Below are positions 45,451-57,480 of a DNA stretch of 64,000 bases, piece by piece (the first letter of the stretch is position 1; every line of letters starts with the position of its first letter). Source of the stretch: Heterohyrax brucei (taxonomy: Eukaryota; Chordata; Mammalia; Hyracoidea; Procaviidae). Where the stretch lies: contig CM053140.1 in assembly GCA_028571685.1 (NCBI GenBank), positions 23,355,501 through 23,419,500 on the forward strand, in the 5' to 3' direction. The position numbers were made by a program, and so were the translations under genes. A model generated the notes under the pieces. That model worked only from the letters and a program-made list of their open reading frames with translations. It did not search any database and was not told where the DNA came from.

Positions 45451-45525
45451 CTAAATTCTGGAATAAAGGGCACAGGTGAGGACAGGGGATCTGGACGCTG
45501 GGCTGGGGAAGGAAGGGCAAGAAGA

Positions 45526-45974
45526 CAGTTGTCTTGGTCGTTGTTTGGACTGTGAACTGTTCTGGCTCTTCTCTGAGCCTCAGTCTTCCCACCTGGGAAA
45601 CGGGACATCAGTGGGGACCTTAGATGAGGCAGAGAAGAACTCCACAGGAAGGTGGGAAGGGTTAGGAGCTCCAAAAAAGGGAAAAGAAGAAAAGGGACTG
45701 GCACCTGGTACTCAAGCTTCTTCTGTGTCAGTACATATACTCTTTAAGTAGAGTGTATATGCTTTATATAAAGCATGCCTACTGTGTGGCAGCACTCCAT
45801 GTAAAGCCTGCCTACTCTGTGCCAGGTACTCCACATCAAACCTGCCTGCTGTGTGCCTCTCCTGATCTTTTCCAGGATTTTTGCGTAGTGTGATAAAGAA
45901 GGAGTTCAAGGAGGAGTTCTCAGTAGAGCTACTCATTGGGAAAGTGGGCCAAAGAACACCTTTCTGAGAGTACT
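45526..45974. other. Gene-free spacer
   Basis: Beyond the duplication unit. It includes short direct repeats of a 'gcctgcctactctgtg' type at 45,775-45,850. No gene is seen. Confidence 0.4.
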
Positions 45975-46978
45975 GGTGTGTTGTTGTTAAGTGCCATCAA
46001 GTCGTTTCTGACTCATAGCTGTCCTGTGTATGAAGGGATGAAACACTGTTGATCCTCTGCCATCTTTCTTCACAATCATTGTACTTAAGCTTGTTATTAC
46101 AGCAGTTATATCAGTCCATCTCACTGAGAGGCTTTTTCTTATTTTAAGATTGTCTACTTTACCAAGCATACTGTCCTCCAGGAAATGATCCCTCTTTCAA
46201 ACATGTCAAAATTATATAAGACAGAGTCTCACCATCCATGCTTCTAAGGAGTATTCTGCTGTATTTCTTCCAAGACAGATTTATTTGTTGTTTTGCCAGC
46301 CCATGGTATATTCAATAACCCCCAACACCACAATTCAAAGGTATCCATTCGTCTTCAGTCTTTCTTATTCATTATTTGGCTTTCCCATATACAGAAGGCA
46401 ACTGAAAACACTATGACTTGGGTCAGGGGCAACTTAGTCCCCAAGGTGTCATCTTTGCTTTTCAACAATTGAAAGTAGTTTTTTGCAACAGACTGCCCAA
46501 TGCAATGTGTCTATTTCTTCACTGCTGCTTCTGTGGGTCTTGGTTGTGAAAAGAAGTAAGATGAAATCCTTGACAATCTCCTTCTTTTTTCCATTTATCA
46601 TGATGTTGCTTATTGGTCCAATTACGACAGTTCTTGTTTTCTTTATGTTGAGGTATATTCCATGCTGAAGGCTATAGTCTTTGATTTTCATCAGTAGGTG
46701 TTTCAAATCCTCTTCACTGTCAGCAAGCGAGGTAGAGTTTTCTGCATAATGCAGGTTGTTGATGAGTCTTCCTCCAGGCCTGAGTAGTCCAACTTCTCTG
46801 ATCATTTGCTTAGCATACAGGTTGAACAGCATAGTGAAAGGCCACAACTCTGACACACACCTTTTTGACTATAAACCACCGAGTGTCTTCCTGTTCTCGT
46901 CAAACAACTGCCTCTTGATCTGTGTACAGATTCTTCATCATCACAATTAAGTGTTCTGGGATTCCTTTTCTTTGTAAT

Positions 46979-48717
46979 TGCCATAGATTCAATTATGTTC
47001 CCCCAAAAATGTTTGTAACAATGTGGCTGAGCCATGATTCCAATTATTTTATGATTTTCCTGTGGTGCAAATCCTAATCTCTGCCTGTGCTTAATAGATT
47101 GCATTATGTTTAATAAGATTAGGGTGGGCCTGTAACACCTTATCTGAGGTCATTCCCTGCTTTGTTGTAAAGGGAGATTCTGCTGGGAGCCAGCCCCAAC
47201 AACTTTGGGGGGCCCCACGGAGGGAGGGAGAGGCATCAGCGCAGAAATGAATTGAGAGAGACAGGAAAGAGTTTTGAAGAGAATGGCAGGCCCAGCAAAG
47301 GTCTGTCTTCCTTTATTATTTTTTATAGTCAGTGAGGTAGCTGTACTTTGACCACGTAGGTGACTGGCTAGGCAAGAAGCGGGTACCTCGTGGTACCTTC
47401 GTGTCAATCATTAGAGTCTTCTAAAAAATGGCCTGAGACTAGTGTCTCTTTTCATGTTAATTATTAGGATCTTCTAAATAATGGCTGGAGACAGTGGTTC
47501 TCCTCTCTTGTTGACTGTTAGGGTCTTCTCTGTTAGTTAGTAAAGAACAAACACTTTGTAATTCTTTTTCATGTTAGCCATTAGGGCCCTCTAAAGAATG
47601 GTCTGAGACAGGCATATTTGTGATTATAATTAACAGTTGGAACAAAACTAATCCTGGAACTTCTATTAACCTTACCTAAGCTTTGAGGTCAAAGGTGCAG
47701 GAAGAGAGAATAAACCCATCTTAAAAGTTATACTCTGACAGTCTCTATTTGTTCCTTCTCTGCTCTTCCTTATCTCTTCCTGTGGGGACAATAAGTGTCC
47801 ACCATCCCTCACTCGAAGCTTCTCTTAAACTATTCTAAGAAGGGCATTTCTTTAGCATTTGTCTGTTTGCCAAAACCAAATATAATTAACTTGGGAGCCT
47901 AGCTGTTTTCCTGAAGCAAGAAGCAGAATATTCACTATCTAAGAGCCGAGAGAGAGGTGGGGGGGCGGGGGTGGAAGCCATCCCTGGGAAGCCTCTCAGA
48001 GCCTTCTTGCAATCTTGCTTATCTCATGTGAAAGAAGGGGAGAGAGCAGTTGGGAGAAGTCAGTGGGAGTTGGGCCGGCCTTGCTGCTTTCAAACTGGCC
48101 TTGTCAGAATTCATTCCTCTGAGTTCTTTTCCCTAGAAGTTCCTGGTCAGATATTCCCAATATAATTTCATAACCCGAGGGCATTGTAAAACCCCTCTTA
48201 TAAGGCATCTTTCTTGGTCCTAGTGCCAGGGGATAACAGGGTATTTCTGAGGAAGATTTAATCAGGGGCAGTAGGCTAAAAAACTTGTCACGGGTGAGAT
48301 GTCTCCGCCTGTCATTTACAGAAGTTTGTGACTTTGTCTACAGGGGCTTTTGTGGATGGCAGGCCTCAACAAGATTCCCTGGAGTGTGGCTTGCACCATC
48401 TTTTATCCTACAAGAGACAAAAGGAAAGGGAAGCAAGCAGAGAATTGGGGACCTCACACCATCAAGAAAGCATCATCAAGAGCAGAGCACATCCTTTGGA
48501 TCTGAGGCTCCTGCAACAAGATACTCTCAGAACAAGGAAAGACTGATGTAACATTAAGGACTTTCCTCCAGAGACAACACAGAGAGAGTGTATTCCCTGA
48601 AGCCAGCACCCTGAGTGCAGATTTCTAGGCTACTAGACTCTGTGAAAATAAAGTTTTCTTTGATAAAGCCATCCACTCTTTGTATTTCTGTTCAAGCAGT
48701 GCCAGATGACTAAGACA
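46979..48717 (+). mobile_element. MaLR LTR inserted in the RTE
   Basis: Starts TGCCATAGATTCAATTATGT and ends CCAGATGACTAAGACA. The flanks are GTAAT on the left and GTATG on the right, and the RTE reads on across them, so the insertion point is clear. It is split by the solo LTR at 47,181-48,371. Without that insert it is about 550 bp. Confidence 0.7.
47181..48371 (+). mobile_element. Solo LTR, class II (ERVK-like) type, with 6-bp target duplication
   Basis: 1,191 bp from TGCTGGGAGCCAGCCCCAAC to GCCTCAACA, i.e. TG...CA ends, flanked by AGATTC at 47,175-47,180 and 48,372-48,377. A 6-bp duplication and a TG(T/C)TGGGAGCC start fit class II endogenous retrovirus LTRs. A TATA-like CTTATAAGG lies at about 48,197. 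No internal viral genes remain. Orientation is inferred from the 5' end. Confidence 0.75.
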
Positions 48718-50221
48718 GTATGTTATTCATAACTTGTTATGATCCATATAGTCAAATTCCTTTGCACAGACAATAAAACACAGGTAAACAGCTTTATGGT
48801 ATTCTCTGCTTTCAGTCAAGATTCGTGTGACATCAGCAATGACATCCCTCATTAAACGTCCACTTCTGAATCCCACTTAAATTGTTGTCGGTTCACTATG
48901 CATGTATCACTGCAACCACTTTTGAATGACCTTCAGCAAAATTTTACTTGTGTGTGATATTAATGATATTGTTTGATAATTTCCTCATTCTGTTGAAGCA
49001 CTTGTCTTTGAAATGGACTCATATACGGATCTCTTCCACGAGGTTGGTCCAGTAACTGTCTTCCAAATTTCTTGGCATAGCCAAGTTAGCACTTTTAGTG
49101 CTGCATCGGTTTGCTGAAATGTCGTAATTGATACTCCATCAATTACTGAAGCCTTGTTTTCCAGTATAGTTGGTTCTTGATTATAGGTTACTTCCCTAAA
49201 TAATTGAATGGTAACCAGTTCTTTTTTGGGTCAGTGACTCTATGCATTCCTTCCATCTTCTTCTCATGCTTTCTGCTTTATTTCTCTGCAGAATCCTTCA
49301 GTATCGCAACTTGAGGCTTGAACTTTTTTCTTCAGTTCTTTCAGCTTGAGAATTGTCGAGGGTGTTCTTTCCCTTTGATGTTCTATATTCATGTCTTTGA
49401 AAGTGTCATTATAATACTTTACTTTGTGCTCTCAAGTTGTCTTTTGAAATCTCGTGTTCAGCTCTTTCACTGCCTCATTTTTTTTGTTTGCTTTAGCTCC
49501 TCTGTGTTGAAGAGCAAGTTTCATAGTCTCTTCTGACATCCATTTTGATCTTTGCTTTCTTTCCTGTCTTTTTAATAATCTCTTGCTTTCTTCACATATG
49601 ATGTCTTTGATGTCATCCCACAACTTGTCTAGTCTTTGGTCATTAGAGTTTAATGAGTCAAATCCATTTCTTGAGATACTCTCTAAATTCACATGGAAAA
49701 TAATCAAAGTGGCATTTTGGATCTCAGAGATTGCTTTCTAATTTAATTCAGCTTCAACTTGAACTCGAATACAAGCAATTTATAACCTATTCCATAATAG
49801 GTCTCTGGCCCTGTTTTGCCTGACGACATTGAGCTTTTCTCTTGTCTCTTTCCACAGAGGTACTCAGTTTGATTCCTGTATCTACTCTGGCCTCTACGGT
49901 TGCCATGAGTCAGATCCGACTTGACGGCATGGGTTTGTGTTCCATCTGGTGAGGTTTTTATGTATAGTTGACATTTACCTTGGCGAAAAAAAGGTATTTA
50001 CAATGAAAAATTCTTTGGCCTTATTCTGTTATGCAATCTCTGACAGCATTTCTATCTCCAAGGGTATATTTTCAACAACCATTCCTTCTTCTTTGTTTTC
50101 AACTTGCACATTCCAATTTCCAGTAATTATCAATACATCTTGATTGCATGTTCGATCAATTTCAGAATGCAGATGTTAGTAAAAGTTATCAATTTCCTCA
50201 TTGTTAGCAATATTAAACCCC

Positions 50222-50392
50222 CCAAAAGAAGAAACCAAACCCACTACCATAAAGTCAGTTCTGACTCATAGCAACCCTATAGACAGAGTAGAATTGTCCC
50301 TATTGAGTTTCCAAGGAGCGCCTGGCAGATTTCCGCCAACTTTCTGATTAGTAATTGTGTCACTTAACCACTAAGTCACCAGGGTTTTCTGG
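50222..50392 (-). repeat. AfroSINE in the RTE
   Basis: 'aaaccaaacccactaccataaagtcag', GTTCTGACTCATAGCAACCC, TTTCCAAGGAGCGCCTGGCA and head complement 'acttaaccactaagtcaccagggttt'. Confidence 0.85.
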
Positions 50393-50644
50393 CAATAGTA
50401 GTTGATGCATAAATGTGAATAATAGCCATATCAACTGGTCTTCCTTGTAGGCACATGAATATTATCCCATCACTGAAAGCACTGTACTTCACAATAGATC
50501 TTGAAATGTTCTTTTTGACCAAAAAATGCAACGTTACTCCTCTCCAGTTTATCATTCACAGCTTAGCAGACCTTGCATTGCACTACTGAAAACGGTCAAC
50601 ACCAGTTCATTTCAGCTCACTACTGCCTGGAATACATTTACACA

Positions 50645-51765
50645 TTCTATTTCATTTGTTAAAAATAAATTTTATTGTGATTTAAGAACAATTTCATAAT
50701 CTATACAATTTTGCCATGTAACACGTGGAAATTTCACCACTATTCTATTCTAGCTGCTTCCCCCACCCCCCAAGCCCTCAAACCCTGGGACACACATCTC
50801 TCTTTCATCTGGAACTTCCTGTGATCTTTTGACCAAGATCTGATCCCCCACACCCATATCATCTCAGCTCCAGCAATGAGCCTCTAGGACAGCCCCGTGT
50901 ACACATTTAAGTCCAAAAGTTTCTCCATTGCCAGCCTCACTCCACATTTTGTAGAGTCCAGTTCAGTCTTTGCTGGAGAGCTGGCCCTGGTGCTATGTAT
51001 GGTTTGGTTTTAGAGAGCCTGGGAACCAAGCTCACAGGGGTCCCTCCAGTCTGATGGATCATCAAGTATGGTCTTTTGGTAGAGTTCCAGCTCTGCCTTC
51101 TAATCCTTCTCAGGCTATGTCCAGGGTTCCATACTGTGTACTCCATCTGGGCAATCACTGACGGTGTCTGGCCATCATCTAGTTATTCTGGTTCTGTGGT
51201 AAAGCAGACTCTGGCTCATATGACCCCTTCCATCTGATGGGCTTGTATTTTCCTTCTGTCCTCGGTGTCCACCGTTTACCTCTGGCCAGGTGGATTGTGA
51301 CCAATTGATGTGACTTAGATGGCAGCTTGATAGCTTTTAAGTCCCCAGACACCCCTCACTCAGGTGGTATGCTGAGCATTTTCTTAAGAGAAAAAGGGGA
51401 GAAGCTTTGTATATCAATTAGTCTGGATGTACCCTGCAAGCATGATCCACTGGCCCCAGACCTTGTCACTCTATTCTTCTAGAGAGGTGGGTCACGTTTA
51501 GGGAACAGTGTAGTTTTGAAGTTGAGCAGTTGTGGGTACCTCTTTTGTAGTACATGTTGTCACATCCTACACCCAAACCGAATCCTAACCACTATCTAAC
51601 TTGCAGAATTCCCTCTCCCTCTGTCCTTACCTTCACAATAATCAAACATTGATTTCTTCTGTGTTTAAATAATTTGTTGTGTCCTTATAATAACGGTCTC
51701 ATACAATAGTGGTCCTTCTACATCTAGCTAATTGCACTCAGCATAATGTCCTCCAAATGATCCCA
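50645..51765 (-). mobile_element. L1-like LINE 3' region, reverse orientation
   Basis: Shares with 26,885-27,655 the block that reads, on the minus strand, GGTGTCTGGGGACTTAAAAG, then CTATCAAGCTGCCAT. It interrupts RTE sequence on both sides. Family assignment is uncertain. Confidence 0.5.
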
Positions 51766-52240
51766 TGTTATTCCATTAATTTTTTATGATTTCCAATTTT
51801 CCTAGATTCGTGTATCGTTTATTCCACTTTTCTGTTATTTATGGATGTTTTCAGCTCTTTCTTCTCATTTTGAGTCATGCCATGTCAGAAAATGAAGGTC
51901 CATAAAGCTTGATTCCATCCATGCCATTAAGGGTGACTCTGCTTCTTGCAGGCACCTCTTCCCCTTTCTTATTGTGAATATTTTCCAACCTGAGGCTCAG
52001 CTTCTGGCACTATATCAGACAATGTTCTACTGCTTTCATAAGGTATTCACTGGCTCTGTCTCTCTGCTCTGTCTTAATCTGGAATCTCAGCTGAAATCTG
52101 GCCACCATTGGTGGCCCTGCTTTTATTTGAGACTGCTGGCATAGCTTTCAGCATAGCAGCAACATGAAAGCCACCACAGTACGGCAAACCAACAGATGTG
52201 TGGGTGCAAATGGCATAGCCACTACAAAAAATGCAGTTCC

Positions 52241-52945
52241 TCAAAATGTTAAATGTAGAATTACTGTATGTAAGGAGGTAGTGCCAAGATGGAAGACTGC
52301 TCAGATGTTTCTGTAGTGCCTCTTACAACAAAGACTCAAGAAAAAAACAAAAGTACCGGTTATATATGACTTTCTAGGAGACCTGAACATCAAAGACAAA
52401 GTTGAGCATTTAGATTGAGTGGCAAGATGCTTCAAAAACAGCAAGAAGTTGCCAGACCTGACTTTGTGGGAATCGACACCCTGCTGGCAGATCCACTGTG
52501 TGAGGGCAATAAGTCAGACAATGGTGTTCAGCATATATTTTCCATACCAGGACAGAATATGTGATAAAGAGTCCACCTACCACTCCAGAATCAGAGAAAA
52601 GTGGCACTTGATCAGCACCAGATAAGTAAGTTGAGTCTAGCCTACTGCATGGATCAAAAACACTTCTTTGGGACAAATGGTCAACATCATTCTTGATGGA
52701 GGGAGGCTAAAAATATACCTCTTGAGAACAGGAACAAGGTGAGGATGCCCTTTATCACCGCTCCTACTAACATTGTGCTGGAAGTCCCAGTGGGAACAAG
52801 AAGTCAAGGAAAAGAAACAAAGTGCATCCAAATTGTAAAGAAGTTAAACTATCTCTATTTGCAAATGACTTGATACTGTACATACAAAACTCAAATTACC
52901 AGGAAACTACTAGACCTAAGATAAAGATTCAGCAGAGTAGGAAGA
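52241..52945 (+). mobile_element. L1 ORF2 fragments
   Basis: About 52,640-52,930 resembles L1 reverse transcriptase ('gaacaaggtgaggatgccc', 'ctatctctatttgcaaatgacttgat'). The section before it is decayed and not assigned. Confidence 0.5.
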
Positions 52946-52949
52946 TACA

Positions 52950-53095
52950 AGCTGTTGTTGTTAAGTGCTGTTGAGTTGGTTCCAACTCATGGTGACCACA
53001 AGTTCAACAGAACAAAACACTGCCTGATTCCTTGCCATGCCTGTCATCATTGCTATGCTTGAACATGTTTTTGCAGTCACTGTGTCAATTCATAA
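52950..53095 (-). mobile_element. RTE1 3' end
   Basis: CTGTTGTTGTTAAGTGCTGT, 'tccaactcatggtgacc', 'caaaacactgcctg', 'cactgtgtcaattcat'. Confidence 0.7.
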
Positions 53096-53590
53096 CATTG
53101 ACTGTCGGGAGGATGAGACATGTATGGGGCAGAGAGGAGTAGCGTACTGTCACTGGGCAGGGAGAGCAGTGGAAGCTGCATATAGGTGGGCATGCAAATT
53201 TATATGGGAATCTATGTTTTCACTCAGTCATAATAAAGAAAAAAGAAGGACATGGGAAGCCTCACACTACTTAATCTTAGAACTTCTTACGAGCCATGGT
53301 AATCAAAACAGCCTAGTACTGATACAATAACAGACACATACTCCAGTGGAACAGAGAACCAAGATGTAAATCCATCTACCTACGGAAAGCTGAAATCATT
53401 GACAAAATACCAAAGTCTACTGAATGGGGAAGACAGTTACTTCAACAAACGGTGTTAACAAAATTGGAGATCTATTGAAACAAGATCCATACCTCATACT
53501 ATATACAAAACTAACTTGAAATGGAAAATGAAAGACCTAAATATAAAACCTAAAAAAATAAATATTATAGAGGAAAATTTAGGGACACCA
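53096..53590 (+). mobile_element. L1-like 3' end followed by L1 ORF2 debris
   Basis: 53,100-53,245 repeats the 3' end seen at 27,480-27,640 (including 'gggcagggagagcagtggaagctgcatatagg'-type phrases), then L1 ORF2 C-terminal sequence ('gccatggtaatcaaaacagcctagtactg', 'cagagaaccaagatgtaaa'). Confidence 0.55.
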
Positions 53591-53594
53591 CTGT

Positions 53595-53755
53595 AGTATC
53601 CACTGCTATCAGGTCAATTCTGACTCATAGCGACCATATAGACAGATTATAATTGATTGAGGTTTCCAAGAAGGAGCCAGTGGATTTGAGCTGCTGACAT
53701 TTTGGGTTACCAGCTCAGCTTTTAACTACCACGCCACCAGGGCTCTGGAGACCAT
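53595..53755 (-). repeat. AfroSINE
   Basis: CCACTGCTATCAGGTCAATT, then CTGACTCATAGCGACCATAT, and ends '...aactaccacgccaccagggctc'. Confidence 0.8.
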
Positions 53756-53998
53756 GCTAAATGTCCTAATATATGGCATACTGAGGAGGAAAAATTCTAG
53801 AAGGCAGGTGGGAAACAGGAATGTTCTTGATGGAAAGCTGTCTTTGGAATAGGGTCTGGGTGATGATTTTCCTTCTGATGCTTTCCTCTTGATGCTTTGT
53901 CCCCTCTGGGGTCAATTAACAGTCACAGCTGGCCCTTGTGGGCAGCTGGAGCTGGCCAAATTTGGCTTGATCTAGTTTAATGAGCAAATAATCTGAGA
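53756..53998. other. Spacer, unassigned
   Basis: No gene or repeat recognised. Confidence 0.4.
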
Positions 53999-53999
53999 A

Positions 54000-54852
54000 G
54001 CTGGATTACACAAAGAAGAACGAGGCACCAGGATTAGAGGACAACTCATTAACAACCTGCATTACTCAGATGACAATCACCTTACTTGCTGGAAATAAGA
54101 AGATTTGAGACACTTAGTGATGAAGATCAAGGGCCACAGCCTTCAATATGGATTGCACCTCAACAAAAATCAGGAAGACAAAAATCCTCACAACTGCACC
54201 AGTAAGCAACATTGTCACGAATGGAGAAAAGATTGAGGTTGTCATGGATTTCATTTTTCATGGGTCCACAATCAATGCCCATGGAAGCAGCAGTCAAGAA
54301 ATCAAAACACACATTGCATTGGGGAAATCTGCTGCAAAAGACATCTTTAAAGTGATGAAAAGTAAAAATGTTACCTTGAAGACTAAAACGTGCCTGACCC
54401 AAGCCATGGTATTTTCAATCACATCAAATGCATGTGAAAGCTGGACAATGAACAAAAAAGACAGAAGAAGAAATGATGCCTTTGAATTGCGGTGATGGAG
54501 AAGAATGTTGAATGTACCACGGACTGTCAAAAGAACAAACAGATCTGTTGTGGAAGAAGTACAACCAGAGTGGTCCTTGGAAGCAAAGATGGCAAGACTG
54601 CATCTTATATACTTTAGACATGTTGTTAGAAGAGATCAGTCCCTGGAGACGGACATCATGCTTGGCAGAGTGGAGGATCAGCAAAAAAGGGGAAGACCCT
54701 TGATGAGATGGGTTGACACAGTGGCTGCAATAGTGGGCTTAAGCATAAAAACAATTGCAGATGTGGCACAGGACCGGGCAGTGTTTTGTTCCATTGTTCA
54801 TAGGGTCACTATGAGTTGAAACCAACTCAACAGCACCTAATAACAACAACAG
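54000..54852 (+). mobile_element. RTE1 LINE, 3' third
   Basis: The frame at 54,148-54,495 reads the RT C-terminal region (SNIVTNGEKIEVVMDFIFHG, then SQEIKTHIALGKSAAKDIFK and NACESWTMNKKDRRRNDAFEL). The element ends at the ACAGCACCTAATAACAACAA tail at about 54,852. It is the best preserved 3' end in the window. Confidence 0.85.
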
Positions 54853-54859
54853 CAGTTTA

Positions 54860-57480
54860 ATGACTAATGGGAATTTACTGGCATTTGTAGGGTCAGGTTA
54901 CAGTACAGCCATGGATATATACCACCAGAATATAGAGACTATCTCAAGAATATATTTGAAGCACTGGATACTTATGATCAAAGACCAGATGAGTTGTGAG
55001 ATGACATTAAGGATATCATACATGAAAAAAATTAAAAAGACAGGGAAGAAATAAAAAAACAAAACAAGTATCAGAAGACACTGAAAGTTGCTCTTGAACA
55101 ATGAATAGCAAAAGAAGAAATGATTAAATTAAAGAGCTGAACAAAAGATTTCTAAAGATGGACCAAGAAGACAAAGTATTATAATGACAGGTACAAAGAC
55201 TTGGAGATAGAAAACTAAAAGGACAGAACATGTTCAACATTTCTGAATCTGAAAGAACTGAAGGAAAAAAAATTCAAGCCATATTAAGCTGAAAGAACAG
55301 AAGAAAAATTAATGCCTCAAACTATAATATTGAAAGATAGTACCAGGAAAATATTCAGTGACTCAGGATATATCACAAAAAGATGAAAGGTATACACTAA
55401 GTCATTGCACCAGAAAGAACTGGTCAACTTTCAACCATTTCAGGAGGTAGCATACCATCAAGAACCAATGGGACTAAGGGAAGTGGTCCAAGCTGTACTT
55501 AAGCCATTGGCAAGAAACAAGGCTCCAGGAATTGATGGAATTCCAACTGAGATGTTTCAAAAAATAGGTGCAGCACTGGAAGCACTCACTGGTTATTTTA
55601 ATGATCTAGTGCTGCTCTAACAGAAATACCAAGAGTGGATGGCTTTAGCAAGAAAAGATTTATTCTTACACAGTCCAGTAAGTTACAAGTCCAATTTCAG
55701 GATGTTCACTCCAGAGGAAGACTTTCCCTCTGTTGGATCTGGAGGAAAGACCTTATGTTGCATCAGTCTTTGGTCAGGGAGCATCTTGGTGCAGGAACCT
55801 CAGGTCTGAAGGGCTTGCTATTCTCCCAGTGTGGCTTTCTTGGTAGCATAAAGTCCCTATTCTCTGCTTGCTTCTCTCTCTTTTTATCTCCCCCTTAGGA
55901 TGAAAAGGTAAAAGGTGGTGCAAGCCACACTACAGGGAAACTCCTTTAGCAAGGATGTTGCTGTCCTACCCTAATCCTGTTTCAACATAACCATCCTATC
56001 TATTAGCCACTGGCAGAGATTAGAATGTACAGCATAAGAAAATCACAGAATATTGGGAACAATGGCCCAGCCGAATGGCTGCACACATTTTTTAGGGGGA
56101 AACAGTTCACTCCATGACACTGGTCTATGCCAAGAAATTTGGTAGACAGCTATATAGCTAACCCACTGGAAAAGATACAAATTTGTACTCATTAAACAGA
56201 AAAGTGATTCAACAGAATACAGACATTATTGAACAATATCATTAATATTACACCCAAGTAAAATACTGCTGAAGATTATTTAAAAGCAGTTGCAGCAATA
56301 CACTGACAGGGAACTGTCAGAAATTCCATCCAGATACAGAAGAAGATATCAAACAAAGGATATCACTGCTGATATCTGAGGGAATACAGAAAACCAAAAA
56401 ATATGTTTACTTCTGATTTACTGACTGTGCAAAGGCATTTGACTGTGTGAATCATAACACATTATGGATAACATTGTGAATAATGAGAATTCCAGAACAC
56501 TTAATTGTGCTCATTAGGCAACTGTACTTAGACCAAGAAGCAGTTCTTTGAACAGAACAAGGTGCTACTGTGTGGTTTAAAGTTAGAAGATGTATGCGTC
56601 AGGTACGTATCCTTTCACCACACTTACTCAATCTGTATGCCAAGCAAATAATCCAGGAAACTGGGCTATACAAAAAAGAACATAACATCAGGATTAGAAG
56701 AAGACTCACTAACGATCTACTTTATAGAGGTGAAGCAACCTTGCTCACTGAAAATGAAGAGGACTTGGAGTCCTTACTGATGAAGATCAAAGACTATAGC
56801 CTTCAGTACGGATTACACCTCAACATCAGGAAGACAAAAATCCTCACAACTGAAACAATAGCATGATAAATGGAGAAAAGTTTTGCAGTTGTCAAATATT
56901 TCACTTTACTTGGATCTACAGTCAATGCCCATGGAAACAGCAGTCAAGAAATTAAAGGACATGTTGCTTTGGGCAAATGTACTGCAAAAGGCTTCTTTAA
57001 AGTACTAAAATGTGGAGATGCCACTTTAATAACCAAGGTGCACATGACTCAAGCCATGGTGTTTTCAGTCAACTCATATGCTGGACAACAACAAGGGAGA
57101 CCAAACAACTGATGCCTTCAAATTGTAGTGTTTGTGAAGAATATTGAAGAAGCCATGAACCGTCAGAAGAACGAACTAGTTTTCTTTGGAGAAATACAGC
57201 CAGAATACTCATGAGAGGCAAGAATGGCAAGGCTTCATCTCACCTATTTGGAACATATTACCAGGAGGAACCAGTCCCTAGAGAAGAACATCATGTCTGG
57301 TAAAGTTGGAGGTCACTGGAAAAGAGGAAGACCCTCAACAAAACGGACTGACACAGTGGCTACAACAAGAGACTCAAGCCTAGCAACACTTTTGAGATGA
57401 TGAAGCAGCGTCAGCCAGTGATTCATGCTGTTGCACACATAGTTGGTATGAGTTGGAGAGACAGTATAGCACCTAAAATA
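54860..57480 (+). mobile_element. RTE1 LINE from linker to 3' end, split by a MaLR LTR
   Basis: Linker (54,880-55,330), RT start (the frame at 55,405-55,620 has LARNKAPGIDGIPTEMFQKI), RT core (56,130-56,560), and C-terminal part (56,570-57,112; LHLNIRKTKILTTET and ALGKCTAKGFFKVLK). Tail near 57,480. Interrupted at 55,594-56,119. It and its downstream flank resemble 1,630-4,692, so the insertion may be shared by the larger duplication. Confidence 0.8.
55594..56119 (-). mobile_element. MaLR LTR with 5-bp target duplication
   Basis: On the minus strand it begins TGTCATGGAGTGAACTGTTT and ends near the CTAGATCATTAAAATA end. Flanked by CTGGT at 55,589-55,593 and 56,120-56,124. The RTE reading resumes directly (CACTGGTCTATGCCAAG). 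A 5-bp duplication is typical for ERVL-type elements. Confidence 0.75.

Larger units (their letters stand above)
37434..45525. repeat. Segmental duplication unit 2 (contains CYP4F-b)
   Basis: Tandem, same-orientation copy of 28,824-37,146, diverged by point changes and small indels. Its gene content is the dead exons 1-4. The AfroSINE, MaLR and MLT1-like insertions shared with unit 1 show they inserted before duplication. Confidence 0.85.
45975..52240 (-). mobile_element. RTE1 LINE, near full length, split by later insertions
   Basis: RTE pieces in correct minus-strand order: 3' tail and RT end (45,975-46,978; the frame at 46,856-46,449 shows LHYAENSTSLADSEEDLKHL, a decayed YADD site), the rest of RT (48,718-49,300), the linker (49,707-49,432, DKLWDDIKDIICEESKRLLK), the endonuclease region (49,740-50,640) and the 5' region (51,766-52,240). 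Interruptions: a MaLR LTR with a nested solo LTR (46,979-48,717), an AfroSINE (50,222-50,392) and an L1-like block (50,645-51,765). Not functional. Confidence 0.8.

Noticed and set aside
54148..54819. Overlapping 104-115 codon frames that look like a novel protein
   Set aside because: They match the C-terminal region of RTE reverse transcriptase copies elsewhere in the window (16.9, 18.4 and 46.5 kb).
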